The notes below the pieces were generated by a model. The model was not told where the DNA came from and did not search any database. It worked only from the letters and a program-made list of their open reading frames with translations. A program made the translations under genes and the position numbers. A stretch of DNA of 22,225 nucleotides from SIG469 sp964384255. GTDB taxonomy: Bacteria > Bacillota > Clostridia > Oscillospirales > Oscillospiraceae. This document shows positions 14,761 to 22,225 of this stretch, piece by piece (the stretch's first letter is position 1; each line of letters begins with the position of its first letter). The stretch is taken from NCBI GenBank assembly GCA_964384255.1, contig CAYLKH010000038.1:1-22225 (forward strand), in the 5' to 3' direction.

Positions 14761-15375
14761 TCAAGCATTAGTTGAAGCATTATTTACGCTTTTATTTTTT
14801 CTGTTTTTGAGCATTATTTTCAAAAACTCAATACCAAAACCTATTCCAATATATAGCAGTCGCCAGACGCGTATAGTCAGCTGGGCCAAAACATATATCC
14901 TCTTTTTGCTCTCCTGCTCAAAGGAGACGAATACCTGAAGATCCCGTTGCCTGACCTTGAATACGCTTTCGATCGACCCGGTAACCAGGCCGATGGCAGA
15001 CCATCCAACTCCATACTGGATGGCTGCTTTGGCCGGGTCTTCGTCAGTGATCTGATAATAAACAGTTAATTTATCTATGACGATCCCGTTCAAAAAGCGC
15101 TTGCCGGCCACAATACCCGGTTGAAGTATCTGTTTGATACGCTCAACATTTCCGCCGGACGCAGCCTGCTGGCTGGGTTCTTTGGGTTCTTCTTTCTTTT
15201 TTCCCGGTTTTTTACTTTTCCTCTTTTTCTTTTGAGGCAGTGGATAAAGTCTTATTCGCAGGGACCCGACCACCAGCCACAGACCGGCTCCATCCATGTC
15301 ATACAGCGCTCTTGCGCCTACAGGCAACATAGCAATAATAACCAATATTGCAAGAATTATACCCAAAGCGATCAT
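14761..15375 (-). CDS. DUF2953 (YtfI-like) membrane-anchored protein
   Basis: The product is a 204-residue protein of unknown biochemical function. One hydrophobic N-terminal segment (about 2-20) anchors it. A Lys-rich stretch (KKKRKSKKPGKKKEEPKEP, about 49-67) follows, and then the DUF2953 core with VYYQITDEDPAKAAIQYG and a second hydrophobic patch near 170-185. The match to DUF2953 is by this order of features and by position directly before ytfJ, as in Bacillus ytfI-ytfJ. The start overlaps the scpB stop by ATGA. A supporting role for YtfJ in spores is inferred from the pairing only. Confidence 0.85.
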   Translation of the reverse strand: MIALGIILAILVIIAMLPVGARALYDMDGAGLWLVVGSLRIRLYPLPQKKKRKSKKPGKKKEEPKEPSQQAASGGNVERIKQILQPGIVAGKRFLNGIVIDKLTVYYQITDEDPAKAAIQYGVGWSAIGLVTGSIESVFKVRQRDLQVFVSFEQESKKRIYVLAQLTIRVWRLLYIGIGFGIEFLKIMLKNRKNKSVNNASTNA

Positions 15376-15950
15376 TGCTCTACCTCTTGGTCGGCAATAA
15401 CGGAAGCGGGAGCTTCAAGCAGCTCGTTTTCGGGCATAGGCGGAAGTTCGTCGAGAGAGCTAAGCCCAAAAACCCGCAGAAAATCCTGAGTTGTTCTGAA
15501 AAGCGTCGGTCTGCCGGGAACGTTCAATCGGCCGCACTCCTCAATAAGCCCGCGCTGTTGCAAAAGGCCAATAGTATAGGAGCTGTCAACTCCCCTTACC
15601 TTGTCCACATATGCTCTGGTGGTGGGCTGATAGTAGGCAACAATGGTCAGCGCTTCAAGGGCTGACTGAGAAAGCTTTGGCGGCTTGCGGGTTTCCAGCG
15701 TGTTCCTGATAAGCTCAGCATACTCCGGTGACGAACAGAGCTGATAGCAGTCATCCAGCCTGATGAGGCGGATTCCACGTCGCTCAAAGCTGTACATATC
15801 TGACAGCTTGTCTGCGGCGAAAATAACATCATCCTCGGAAACCTGGAGCATCTGTGCCATGCGGGCTATAGCTACCGGTTCTCCGGCAGCAAACAGCACT
15901 GCCTCCAGCGAAGATTCCAAAACCTTCTGTTCAATGTTCAATTCACTCAA
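15372..15950 (-). CDS. scpB: Segregation and condensation protein B
   Basis: ScpB is the winged-helix kleisin-interacting subunit of the SMC-ScpA-ScpB condensin that compacts and separates chromosomes. The protein has 192 residues, the normal length. The N-terminal LESSLEAVLFAAGEPVAIARMAQML and the highly conserved SQSALEALTIVAYYQPTTRA, followed by VRGVDSSYTIGLLQQRGLIE and NVPGRPTLFRTT, are diagnostic and mark the two winged-helix domains. It overlaps scpA upstream and the DUF2953 gene downstream by 4 bp each. Confidence 0.97.
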   Translation of the reverse strand: MSELNIEQKVLESSLEAVLFAAGEPVAIARMAQMLQVSEDDVIFAADKLSDMYSFERRGIRLIRLDDCYQLCSSPEYAELIRNTLETRKPPKLSQSALEALTIVAYYQPTTRAYVDKVRGVDSSYTIGLLQQRGLIEECGRLNVPGRPTLFRTTQDFLRVFGLSSLDELPPMPENELLEAPASVIADQEVEQ

Positions 15951-16732
15951 TTGGTCATTTCACCGCCTTTATCTGCTATATACAATACAGTGCAGTCATT
16001 GTCCTGACCGGCCAGATTGATTCTTCCTTTGCTGCAAAGCTCAAGGACAGAAAGGAAAGTCGCCACCAGCTCGGACCTTGTTCTGCTGAAACGGAACAGC
16101 GAGGAAAGCCGCATAACTCCGTTTTTGGCAAGTCTGCGGATAATATCGATCATTTTTTCATCCACCGAATATGGTTCCCTGCCCACAACCCCTTCAAATT
16201 CTGAAACCGGAGGCGGCAGCTTTTGTTCGGTGCGCAGCACTATTGTTTTCAGCGCATCCACAAGGTCCTCAGGGTCGTGCTGATACTTATAGGTATTGTC
16301 AGGCGTCAGGGGTTCTGGCTGATGAGGCAACAGATTTTTGCTGCTTTCATACATGGGGCGCAACTGCTGAGTCAGCGCCTTGACCTGGGCGTAGCTTTCC
16401 TGGTTTTGCCGTTGCTCAAGGGATTTGATAAACTGCTCCATTTCGCTGTCGGGTTCGTCATCGCCAACAGTCAAAAGAGTTTTTGACTTTAAATAAACCA
16501 AATGTGAAGCCATGGTAATAAACTCGCTGGCTATTTCCAGATCCATTCTCTTCATCTGATCAAGGTATTGCAGATACTGATCCAGTATTTCAGCGATTTT
16601 TATATCTTTTATCTCAATTTTGTTTTTTGACAGCAGCAGCAGGATAACGTCGAGAGGACCAACAAAGTCCTCCAACACGTCAGACTTTGCCTTAACAACG
16701 CTTTCCAGCCTGTAGGTAGGCGAGGAAGCCAA
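15947..16732 (-). CDS. scpA: Segregation and condensation protein A (kleisin)
   Basis: ScpA is the kleisin that bridges the SMC heads and binds ScpB. The protein has 261 residues. The N-terminal GPLD motif is at 25-28, followed by VILLLLSKNKIEIKDIKIAEILDQYLQYL and ITMASHLVYLKSKTLL, the SMC-binding helices. The C-terminal winged helix contains RLSSLFRFSRTRSELVATFLSVLEL. The start is a TTG at 16732, the only suitable codon in frame after the M50 gene stop at 16748. GGATG lies upstream and the N-terminus (PTYRLES) fits the family. An insert of about ten residues before GPLD matches what I recall of Ruminococcaceae ScpA. Confidence 0.95.
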   Translation of the reverse strand: MASSPTYRLESVVKAKSDVLEDFVGPLDVILLLLSKNKIEIKDIKIAEILDQYLQYLDQMKRMDLEIASEFITMASHLVYLKSKTLLTVGDDEPDSEMEQFIKSLEQRQNQESYAQVKALTQQLRPMYESSKNLLPHQPEPLTPDNTYKYQHDPEDLVDALKTIVLRTEQKLPPPVSEFEGVVGREPYSVDEKMIDIIRRLAKNGVMRLSSLFRFSRTRSELVATFLSVLELCSKGRINLAGQDNDCTVLYIADKGGEMTN

Positions 16733-16747
16733 ATGATCACATCCAAA

Positions 16748-17431
16748 TCAGAATATTTTGTCAAGCAGAGTATAAGGAAACCACGCAAGACGGGAAAGGA
16801 TACCTGTGACAAAGGTTCGCGCGGCATATAGTGGTGTGTCAAGCACCCCAATGTACATAATTACCAGCAGAGCGATCATGCAGATATGCTCGTATCGCAT
16901 AAGCTTATAATAAATCCTGTTGGGCAAAAACGCATTAAGTATCCGCGAACCATCCAGAGGCGGGATAGGAATAATGTTGAAAACAGCCAAACCGATACTA
17001 AGCAAAGCCATGTATTCAAGAAACGAAATAATTATATTGCCAGCAGTGGTACCGTACAGGAAAAATATAACGACAGCTCGAACAAGCAGCGCCACATAAG
17101 CCAGCAGGATGTTTGCAGCAGGACCTGCCAAAGCAACGATCGCCATATCACGTTTGGGGTTTTTGAAGCTGCGCATATCTACCGGCACAGGCTTGGCCCA
17201 TCCAAATTTGAAAACGGCCATCATAATAAGGCCAAAAATATCAATATGTTTAAGGGGGTTTAAGCTCAGTCTGCCCTGCCTTTTAGCAGTTGTGTCACCA
17301 AGTCCGTATGCCGCCAGACCATGGGCGCATTCGTGAAAGGTTATACACAGCAGACTGGCCAGAACGACCAGCAAAACCTCGCCAACATAATCAAACTGTA
17401 GCTGCCCCAGCCATGCTTTAAAGGCGCTCAT
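16748..17431 (-). CDS. Site-2 protease family (peptidase M50) membrane protein
   Basis: The product is a 227-residue multi-spanning membrane metalloprotease of the short M50B type, without a PDZ domain. The zinc-binding HECAH motif is at 33-37 in the first hydrophobic segment (LASLLCITFHECAHGLAAYGLGD). The second zinc ligand motif, PPLDGSR at 157-163 with Asp160, follows NIIPI. Four to five further hydrophobic segments are visible. Substrates are unknown; a similar short protease commonly precedes scpA in Firmicutes, so the position is conserved but the link is not explained. It overlaps the engB stop by ATGA and ends 15 bp before scpA. Confidence 0.93.
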   Translation of the reverse strand: MSAFKAWLGQLQFDYVGEVLLVVLASLLCITFHECAHGLAAYGLGDTTAKRQGRLSLNPLKHIDIFGLIMMAVFKFGWAKPVPVDMRSFKNPKRDMAIVALAGPAANILLAYVALLVRAVVIFFLYGTTAGNIIISFLEYMALLSIGLAVFNIIPIPPLDGSRILNAFLPNRIYYKLMRYEHICMIALLVIMYIGVLDTPLYAARTFVTGILSRLAWFPYTLLDKIF

Positions 17432-18021
17432 AACTGACCCTCGGCAGCAGCGTTGATATAACGCATCAGCTCATCACGTCCAGTCCCCTTTTCCGCAGAA
17501 AAGGAAACTATCGGGACCTGGTCGCTCAGCTCCAGAGTCTCGCGGATAAGCTGAAGGTTGGACTGGACCTCAGATTTTTTGACCTTATCATGCTTATTGG
17601 CAACGATCACAAACGGCATACCGGTTTCTTTGAACCAGTTGGCCATAACCATATCATCCTTTGTCGGTTTATGACGATGGTCAACGATCATTATGCCAAG
17701 GCTTATCATCTCAGGCTCATTAAAATATGTTTCAATAAGACGCCCCCATCTGGCCCGTTCAGCCTGCGACACCTTGGCATATCCGTACCCGGGCAGGTCG
17801 GTAAAATAAACCTTTTTGTCAATGAGGAAAAAATTGATATGAGTGGTCTTTCCGGGGCTTTGACCGACCCGGGCAAAGTTTTTGCGGTTAAGAACTTTGT
17901 TAATGACCGAAGATTTGCCCACATTTGATTTGCCGGCAAAAATGATCTGAGGCAAACCGTCTCTGGGGAAATCCGCCGCCGCAGCGGCGGATCTGATAAA
18001 TTCTGCGTTGTTCAGGTTCAT
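17428..18021 (-). CDS. engB: Ribosome biogenesis GTP-binding protein EngB (YsxC/YihA)
   Basis: EngB is an essential TRAFAC-class GTPase that helps assemble the 50S ribosomal subunit. With the start at 18021 (MNLNNAEFIRSA) it has 197 residues, the usual length. An open frame reaching 18096 would add 25 unrelated residues inside lon. GTPase motifs are GKSNVGKSS (G1, 30-38), a G2 threonine in GKTTHINFF, DLPGYGYAKV (G3, 75-84), NKHDK (G4, 142-146) and SAEKGTG (G5, 175-181). It lies 13 bp after lon, an order conserved in Bacillus and Clostridia. Confidence 0.97.
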   Translation of the reverse strand: MNLNNAEFIRSAAAAADFPRDGLPQIIFAGKSNVGKSSVINKVLNRKNFARVGQSPGKTTHINFFLIDKKVYFTDLPGYGYAKVSQAERARWGRLIETYFNEPEMISLGIMIVDHRHKPTKDDMVMANWFKETGMPFVIVANKHDKVKKSEVQSNLQLIRETLELSDQVPIVSFSAEKGTGRDELMRYINAAAEGQL

Positions 18022-18034
18022 GTAATATACCGTC

Positions 18035-20446
18035 CTATTGCTTAAGGGAAATGGCAGTTTCCTCGGCAACCGGAATATTGGGGATGAATGAAACATCTTC
18101 CTTAGCCGGAGCCTGTTCGGGAATATCCAGAGCGTGCCTTATTACCGCGTCGGCTGATGACACGGTTATAAAAGACAGAGCGCTACGAACCAGCGGGTCA
18201 ATATCGGCAAGATCAGGCTCGTTTTCTGCGGGGATGATCACCGTTTTAACTCCATTTCTCAATGCAGCCATGGTTTTTTCTTTAAGTCCACCGATAGCCA
18301 TTACGCGACCTCTGAGAGATATCTCACCGGTCATGGCCAGATCCCGTCTTACTGGGATTCCTGTAAGAGCCGAAACTATTGCAGTGCATACAGTTATGCC
18401 AGCCGAAGGGCCGTCCTTGGGGACCGCTCCCTCAGGGAAGTGGACGTGGATATCCCGGGTTTTATAAAAGTCGGCCGGTATACCGAACTGAGAACACCGA
18501 CTTCTTATGTAGGTCACAGCAGCTTTAACACTTTCCTGCATCACATTTCCAAGATTGCCGGTCAGCTCAAGCTTGCCGGTCCCCTCGACTACGTTGACCT
18601 CGACCTCAAGCACTTCACCGCCCACAGAGGTCCATGCAAGGCCAGTCACAACACCGACCTCATCATTAATCCGCTGGGCTTCGGGATGATACTTTCTAAC
18701 GCCAAGGAACTTTTCAAGCTCCCCTGCCTTTACCGATATGCGCTTTGCGCCATCGGTAGCGATCATTTTGGCAGCTTTGCGGCAAACACCGGCCAGTTCA
18801 CGCTCAAGACTGCGAACGCCTGATTCGCGGGTATAGCCGACAATGATCTCTCGAATGGAATCATCAGTCATGCGGAGCATATTCTTATTAAGTCCATGTT
18901 TTTTCAGCTGCTTGGGGATAAGGTGATTTTTGGCGATTTGGAGCTTTTCCTCGTCGGTATAGCTGGAAAGCTCGATTATCTCCATTCTGTCCAGCAGCGG
19001 TTGAGGGATCGTTGATGTGGAGTTAGCGGTTGTTATGAACATGACATCGGACAGGTCAAAAGGCAGTTCAAGAAAATGATCCCTGAACGCCATGTTCTGT
19101 TCGGTGTCAAAAACTTCCAGCAAAGCTGCGGAGGGGTCTCCCCTGTAATCGCTACCCATTTTGTCGATCTCGTCCATGAGGATCAGCGGATTCATGGAGC
19201 CTGCCTGTTTAACGGCGGTTATTATCCGCCCAGGCATAGCGCCAACATAGGTTTTTCGATGGCCCCGGATATCAGCCTCATCACGAACACCGCCTAACGA
19301 TATGCGGGCAAGGTTACGGTTAAGGCATCTTGCAATGGATGTAGCTACCGACGTTTTGCCAACACCGGGAGGACCCACCAGGCAAAGTATCTGCCCACTG
19401 AGCTGAGGTGCCAGCTTTTTCACGGCCAGAAATTCAAGTATTCTTTCCTTGACCTTTTCAAGCCCGTAATGATCGGCATCCAGGATCTTTCTCGCCCTGT
19501 CAATGTCCAGCTGTTCCCTGGTGATTATTCCCCAGGGCATTTCGATACAGGTATCCAGATAATTGCGGATAACTGACGATTCAGAGGATCCATAGCCCTG
19601 CTTGGCAAGGCGATCCACTTCTTTATACAGTTTTTCCCTTATCTCGTCAGACACCTTAAGTTTGCTGATTTTCTGCCGGTATTCGGCCAGCTCGTCATCC
19701 TCGTCAGTTTCCCCAAGCTCGGATCTGATGACCTTAAGCTGTTCTCTGAGATAATAATCTCTCTGCCCTTTGGATATACTGGCCTGAACCTGCTCGTTAA
19801 GGGATGATTCGATTTGGAGTATATCGATTTCGTTGGCAAGTATCTTGTTCAGCTTTTCCAGCCTGCGATTGGGGTTAAGCTCTTCAAGAATGGCCTGCTT
19901 GTCTTCAAATTTGAATGCAGTATTCTGGGCAATATAGTCGGCAATATACCCCGGATCAGCAGAGGAAATGACCTTGAGCAACAGATCGCCGTTGTTTTTA
20001 CCCAGCAGATCAAGATAGTCAGCATAAAGGTCATAGCTGGTTCTTAAAACAGCTTCGGTTTTTTTTGTTTTGGAAACTGGCGCAGTTTCGTCAATAGCCT
20101 CAATACTTCCTCGAAGATAGGGATCTTCCTGAGTAAGCTCAAGGAGATTGCCGCGGGCAAGTCCTTCAACGAGAATCCGGATAGAATCACCGGGCATTTT
20201 CAAAATCTGCCGTACATGAGCTATAGTGCCCACATTATAAAGCTGGGTTCTGACTGGATCGTCGTCGGCAATGTCCCGCTGAGTCAAAAGAAATATCTTC
20301 TGGTCCTCAAGCATTGCGGCATCCAGCGCCCTTGCGGACTTTTGTCTGCCAACGTCGAAGTGCATCAGCATATTGGGAAAAATCGTCATTCCCCGCAGGG
20401 CCATAACGGGATATTCTTCATAAATTGGTATTTCGTATTTTGCCAT
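18035..20446 (-). CDS. lon: ATP-dependent protease LonA
   Basis: Lon is a cytosolic AAA+ serine protease that degrades misfolded and regulatory proteins. The ATG at 20446 is fixed by GGAGGT 4 nt upstream, giving 803 residues; a GTG at 20458 lies before that site. The N-terminal LAN domain covers about 10-205 and a coiled helical region about 206-300. The AAA+ module has Walker A GPPGVGKT (358-365) and Walker B LILMDEID (421-428). The protease domain has the catalytic dyad Ser681 in PKDGPSAG and Lys722 in IGGLKEK. The LAN domain makes it LonA and not the membrane LonB type. It lies between clpX and engB. Confidence 0.98.
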   Translation of the reverse strand: MAKYEIPIYEEYPVMALRGMTIFPNMLMHFDVGRQKSARALDAAMLEDQKIFLLTQRDIADDDPVRTQLYNVGTIAHVRQILKMPGDSIRILVEGLARGNLLELTQEDPYLRGSIEAIDETAPVSKTKKTEAVLRTSYDLYADYLDLLGKNNGDLLLKVISSADPGYIADYIAQNTAFKFEDKQAILEELNPNRRLEKLNKILANEIDILQIESSLNEQVQASISKGQRDYYLREQLKVIRSELGETDEDDELAEYRQKISKLKVSDEIREKLYKEVDRLAKQGYGSSESSVIRNYLDTCIEMPWGIITREQLDIDRARKILDADHYGLEKVKERILEFLAVKKLAPQLSGQILCLVGPPGVGKTSVATSIARCLNRNLARISLGGVRDEADIRGHRKTYVGAMPGRIITAVKQAGSMNPLILMDEIDKMGSDYRGDPSAALLEVFDTEQNMAFRDHFLELPFDLSDVMFITTANSTSTIPQPLLDRMEIIELSSYTDEEKLQIAKNHLIPKQLKKHGLNKNMLRMTDDSIREIIVGYTRESGVRSLERELAGVCRKAAKMIATDGAKRISVKAGELEKFLGVRKYHPEAQRINDEVGVVTGLAWTSVGGEVLEVEVNVVEGTGKLELTGNLGNVMQESVKAAVTYIRSRCSQFGIPADFYKTRDIHVHFPEGAVPKDGPSAGITVCTAIVSALTGIPVRRDLAMTGEISLRGRVMAIGGLKEKTMAALRNGVKTVIIPAENEPDLADIDPLVRSALSFITVSSADAVIRHALDIPEQAPAKEDVSFIPNIPVAEETAISLKQ

Positions 20447-20450
20447 GAGT

Positions 20451-20456
20451 ACCTCC
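20451..20456 (-). promoter_or_regulatory. Consensus ribosome-binding site fixing the lon start
   Basis: On the minus strand GGAGGT is followed by ACTC-type spacing of 4 nt and the ATG at 20446. It excludes the GTG at 20458, which would overlap the site. Confidence 0.85.
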
Positions 20457-20466
20457 ACAGGAGTTG

Positions 20467-20507
20467 GTAAATCGCGAACCGCCAGCGGGTAAGGCAGGCG
20501 CGTTTAC
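20467..20507. repeat. Imperfect inverted repeat in the lon leader
   Basis: GTAAA and CGCG (20467-20471, 20473-20476) are matched by CGCG and TTTAC (20499-20507) with one bulged T. A small CCGC/GCGG hairpin lies inside. It lies 21-61 bp before the lon start and could fold in the mRNA leader or bind a regulator. No CIRCE or CtsR-type heptad repeat is seen. Confidence 0.35.
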
Positions 20508-20522
20508 TATGGGAAATATCGT

Positions 20523-20559
20523 CTCAGCTTGCTGCCGGAGATCCCGGAAGCAAGCTGAG
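20523..20559. terminator. Long hairpin between clpX and lon
   Basis: CTCAGCTTGCT (20523-20533) pairs with AGCAAGCTGAG (20549-20559). After one mismatch an inner CCGG/CCGG stem closes a 5-nt loop. It starts 15 bp past the clpX stop on the minus strand. No U-tract follows in that direction, so it may be a weak terminator or a processing or stability hairpin allowing separate clpX and lon levels. Confidence 0.6.
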
Positions 20560-20573
20560 GTTTTAACTGCCGA

Positions 20574-21836
20574 TCAGATGTTGTTCTGGCCGGGTAGTAA
20601 TGGAGCTTCGTCTCTTGTGATCAACGGAGCTTCACCGCCATTTACGCAGCCTCTGGTTATTGTTACGGAGCGGATGGAAGGGTCAGAGGGGATCTCATAC
20701 ATCAGCTCTGTCAGAATACCTTCCATAACGGCTCGCAGACCTCTTGCCCCGATTTCCCGCTCGATGGCCTCGTCAGCTATAGCTTCGAGTGCAGCATATT
20801 CAAAAGACAGCTCAACCTTGTCATACTCCATAAGCTTGCAATACTGCTTGCAAAGAGAGTTCTTTGGCTCTGTCAGTATTTTGACCAGGTCATCCCGGGT
20901 AAGTGAATTGAGGGATACCACCACCGGCAGACGACCGACAAGCTCAGGAATAAGGCCATATTTAAGAATATCGTGGGACTGAACTTCTTTAAGCGTTGCT
21001 CCAACATCTTTGCTCTTTTTGCTGGTTATGTTGGCTCCAAATCCGATGGCAGACCTGTCGGTCCTGGATTCGATTATTTTTTCAAGCCCGTCAAATGCGC
21101 CGCCGCAGATAAACAATATCTTGCTGGTGTCTATCTGGATATATTCCTGCTGAGGGTGCTTACGGCCTCCCTGAGGAGGAACACTGGCTACAGTTCCTTC
21201 GATTATCTTAAGCAAAGCCTGCTGAACTCCTTCGCCGCTGACATCGCGGGTAATGGATGTACTTTCGCTTTTGCGGGAAATTTTGTCGATCTCATCGATG
21301 TAGATTATTCCCCTCTGAGCCAGCTCTACATCATAATCTGCCGCCTGGATCAGACGAAGTAGAATGTTTTCAACATCTTCGCCCACGTAACCGGCCTCAG
21401 TAAGGGTCGTTGCGTCAGCGATAGCAAAGGGGACCTCAAGTATCTTTGCCAGAGTCTGGGCAAAAAGGGTTTTTCCGCTGCCGGTAGGTCCAATAAGGAG
21501 GATATTGCTCTTTTGCAGCTCAACATCGCCGCTGTCACCAAAAAGCAGACGCTTATAGTGATTGTAAACAGCGACAGAAAGAGCGATTTTGGCCTCGTTC
21601 TGGCCGACAATATACTCGTCCAAAAAGGCTTTTATCTCCTTTGGAACCGGCAGTTTATCAGGCAGCTCGCAGGAATGGTCGCTTACTGTAAGCTGTTCCT
21701 CTTCCAAAAGTGACTGACACAGTTCAACACATTCGTTGCAGATAAATACTCCCGGTCCGGCAATGAGCCGCTGGACCTGATTTTCCATCTTGCCACAAAA
21801 AGAGCAACGAACAGCTTTGTTATCATTCTTTGCCAT
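20574..21836 (-). CDS. clpX: ATP-dependent Clp protease ATP-binding subunit ClpX
   Basis: ClpX is the AAA+ unfoldase that feeds substrates to ClpP. The protein has 420 residues. The N-terminal zinc-binding domain has Cys11, Cys14, Cys33 and Cys36 (CSFCGK and CNECVELC). Walker A GPTGSGKT is at 116-123, pore loop GYVGED at 149-154 and Walker B IIYIDEID at 177-184, followed by TRDVSGEGVQQALLKIIEG. The GFGA-type loop (IGFGANI) and the C-terminal REIGARGLRAVMEGILTE sensor-2 region are present. AGGAGAG precedes the ATG by a suitable distance. It lies 14 bp after clpP, so clpP-clpX is one transcription unit, probably reading on into lon. Confidence 0.98.
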   Translation of the reverse strand: MAKNDNKAVRCSFCGKMENQVQRLIAGPGVFICNECVELCQSLLEEEQLTVSDHSCELPDKLPVPKEIKAFLDEYIVGQNEAKIALSVAVYNHYKRLLFGDSGDVELQKSNILLIGPTGSGKTLFAQTLAKILEVPFAIADATTLTEAGYVGEDVENILLRLIQAADYDVELAQRGIIYIDEIDKISRKSESTSITRDVSGEGVQQALLKIIEGTVASVPPQGGRKHPQQEYIQIDTSKILFICGGAFDGLEKIIESRTDRSAIGFGANITSKKSKDVGATLKEVQSHDILKYGLIPELVGRLPVVVSLNSLTRDDLVKILTEPKNSLCKQYCKLMEYDKVELSFEYAALEAIADEAIEREIGARGLRAVMEGILTELMYEIPSDPSIRSVTITRGCVNGGEAPLITRDEAPLLPGQNNI

Positions 21837-21850
21837 ATTTGGCTCTCCTG

Positions 21851-22225
21851 TTATCTTCTGGTAATTACCTTGTCAATAAGGCCATACTGCTGGGCCTCGT
21901 CAGCGGTCATAAAGTAGTCGCGTTCGCAGTCGAGCTTGATCTGCTCCAGCGGCTTGCCGGTATTTTCGGCAAGGATGGAATTCAGATGTTCCTTCATCTG
22001 GAGGATACGACGGGCCTGGATCTCGATATCGGTGGCCTGACCCTGGCTTCCGCCAGATGGCTGATGGATCATGATCTCGGCATTAGGCAAAGCAAAGCGC
22101 TTGCCCTTTGCGCCGGAGGATAGCAAAAACGCGCCCATGGAAGCAGCCAGGCCGATGCAGATGGTGGAAACATCGCACTTGATATACTGCATGGTGTCAT
22201 AAATCGCCATACCGGCAGTAACGCT
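21851..22225 (-). CDS. clpP: ATP-dependent Clp protease proteolytic subunit ClpP (5' end outside window)
   Basis: The last 124 residues of the tetradecameric serine protease ClpP are present. The frame is open through the window edge, so the ATG at 22210 is internal: the preceding SVTAG belongs to the conserved GGSVTAGMAIYDTM segment. The catalytic triad is visible as Ser in GLAASMGAF, His in EIMIHQPSGG and Asp in ERDYFM. The handle region QGQATDIEIQARRIL and the C-terminal YGLIDKVI are normal. Roughly 70 N-terminal residues are missing beyond the edge. It lies 14 bp before clpX; tig is the expected upstream neighbour but lies outside. Confidence 0.97.
   Translation of the reverse strand, partial: SVTAGMAIYDTMQYIKCDVSTICIGLAASMGAFLLSSGAKGKRFALPNAEIMIHQPSGGSQGQATDIEIQARRILQMKEHLNSILAENTGKPLEQIKLDCERDYFMTADEAQQYGLIDKVITRR

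Noticed and set aside
14761..15375. Lys-rich stretch in the DUF2953 protein as a novel DNA-binding module
   Set aside because: It is a low-complexity charged segment just after a membrane anchor, better explained as a cytosolic linker or membrane-surface contact.
1..22225. CRISPR array, tRNA or rRNA gene, toxin-antitoxin or defence system
   Set aside because: No regularly spaced repeats, cloverleaf sequences or recognisable defence proteins were seen; coding density by housekeeping genes leaves no room for them.

Overview
The window is a gene-dense chromosomal segment of a low-to-mid G+C, spore-forming anaerobic Firmicute, most likely class Clostridia near Ruminococcaceae/Oscillospiraceae. 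Pointers to this are the SpoIID-type protein, the DUF2953-YtfJ sporulation pair, a DacF-like carboxypeptidase, an IspH enzyme fused to ribosomal protein S1 (a fusion known from Clostridia), and the clpP-clpX-lon-engB order. Almost everything is recognisable housekeeping. The only accessory trace is the 3' end of a large serine recombinase at the left edge.

Layout: (1) Positions 1-326 hold the end of a serine recombinase (+ strand), followed by a bidirectional terminator. (2) Positions 396-3207 (- strand) hold a secreted SpoIID/LytB-domain protein followed by queA (queuosine tRNA modification). (3) Positions 3461-6756 (+ strand) form a lysine/diaminopimelate operon: asd (archaeal/fungal-type), dapA, dapB and a stand-alone protein with two aspartokinase-like ACT domains. 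Two hairpins close it. (4) Positions 6881-10190 (- strand) hold cmk-plsC-ispH/S1, joined by ATGA overlaps and preceded by a good sigma-A-like promoter. (5) Positions 10265-12335 (- strand) hold an RpiR-family regulator overlapping a YhiN-type flavoprotein, again behind a clear promoter.

(6) Positions 12446-18021 (- strand) hold engB, an M50 site-2 protease, scpA, scpB, a DUF2953 protein, ytfJ, a DacF-like D,D-carboxypeptidase and rluB, ending in an intrinsic terminator that contains the rluB stop codon. (7) Positions 18035-22225 (- strand) hold clpP (5' end outside the window), clpX and lon, running into engB.

How the genes fit together: the dap operon makes the diaminopimelate needed for peptidoglycan and, through dihydrodipicolinate, for spore dipicolinate. 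SpoIID and DacF remodel peptidoglycan. ScpA and ScpB serve chromosome segregation with SMC. The ClpP/ClpX and Lon proteases handle regulated proteolysis. cmk, plsC and ispH feed nucleotide, phospholipid and isoprenoid synthesis.

I found no CRISPR array, tRNA, rRNA, complete mobile element or clearly novel multi-gene system. The items most worth a second look are the recombinase/queA junction, the detached ACT-domain protein, the IspH-S1 fusion and a few unexplained palindromes and hairpins.
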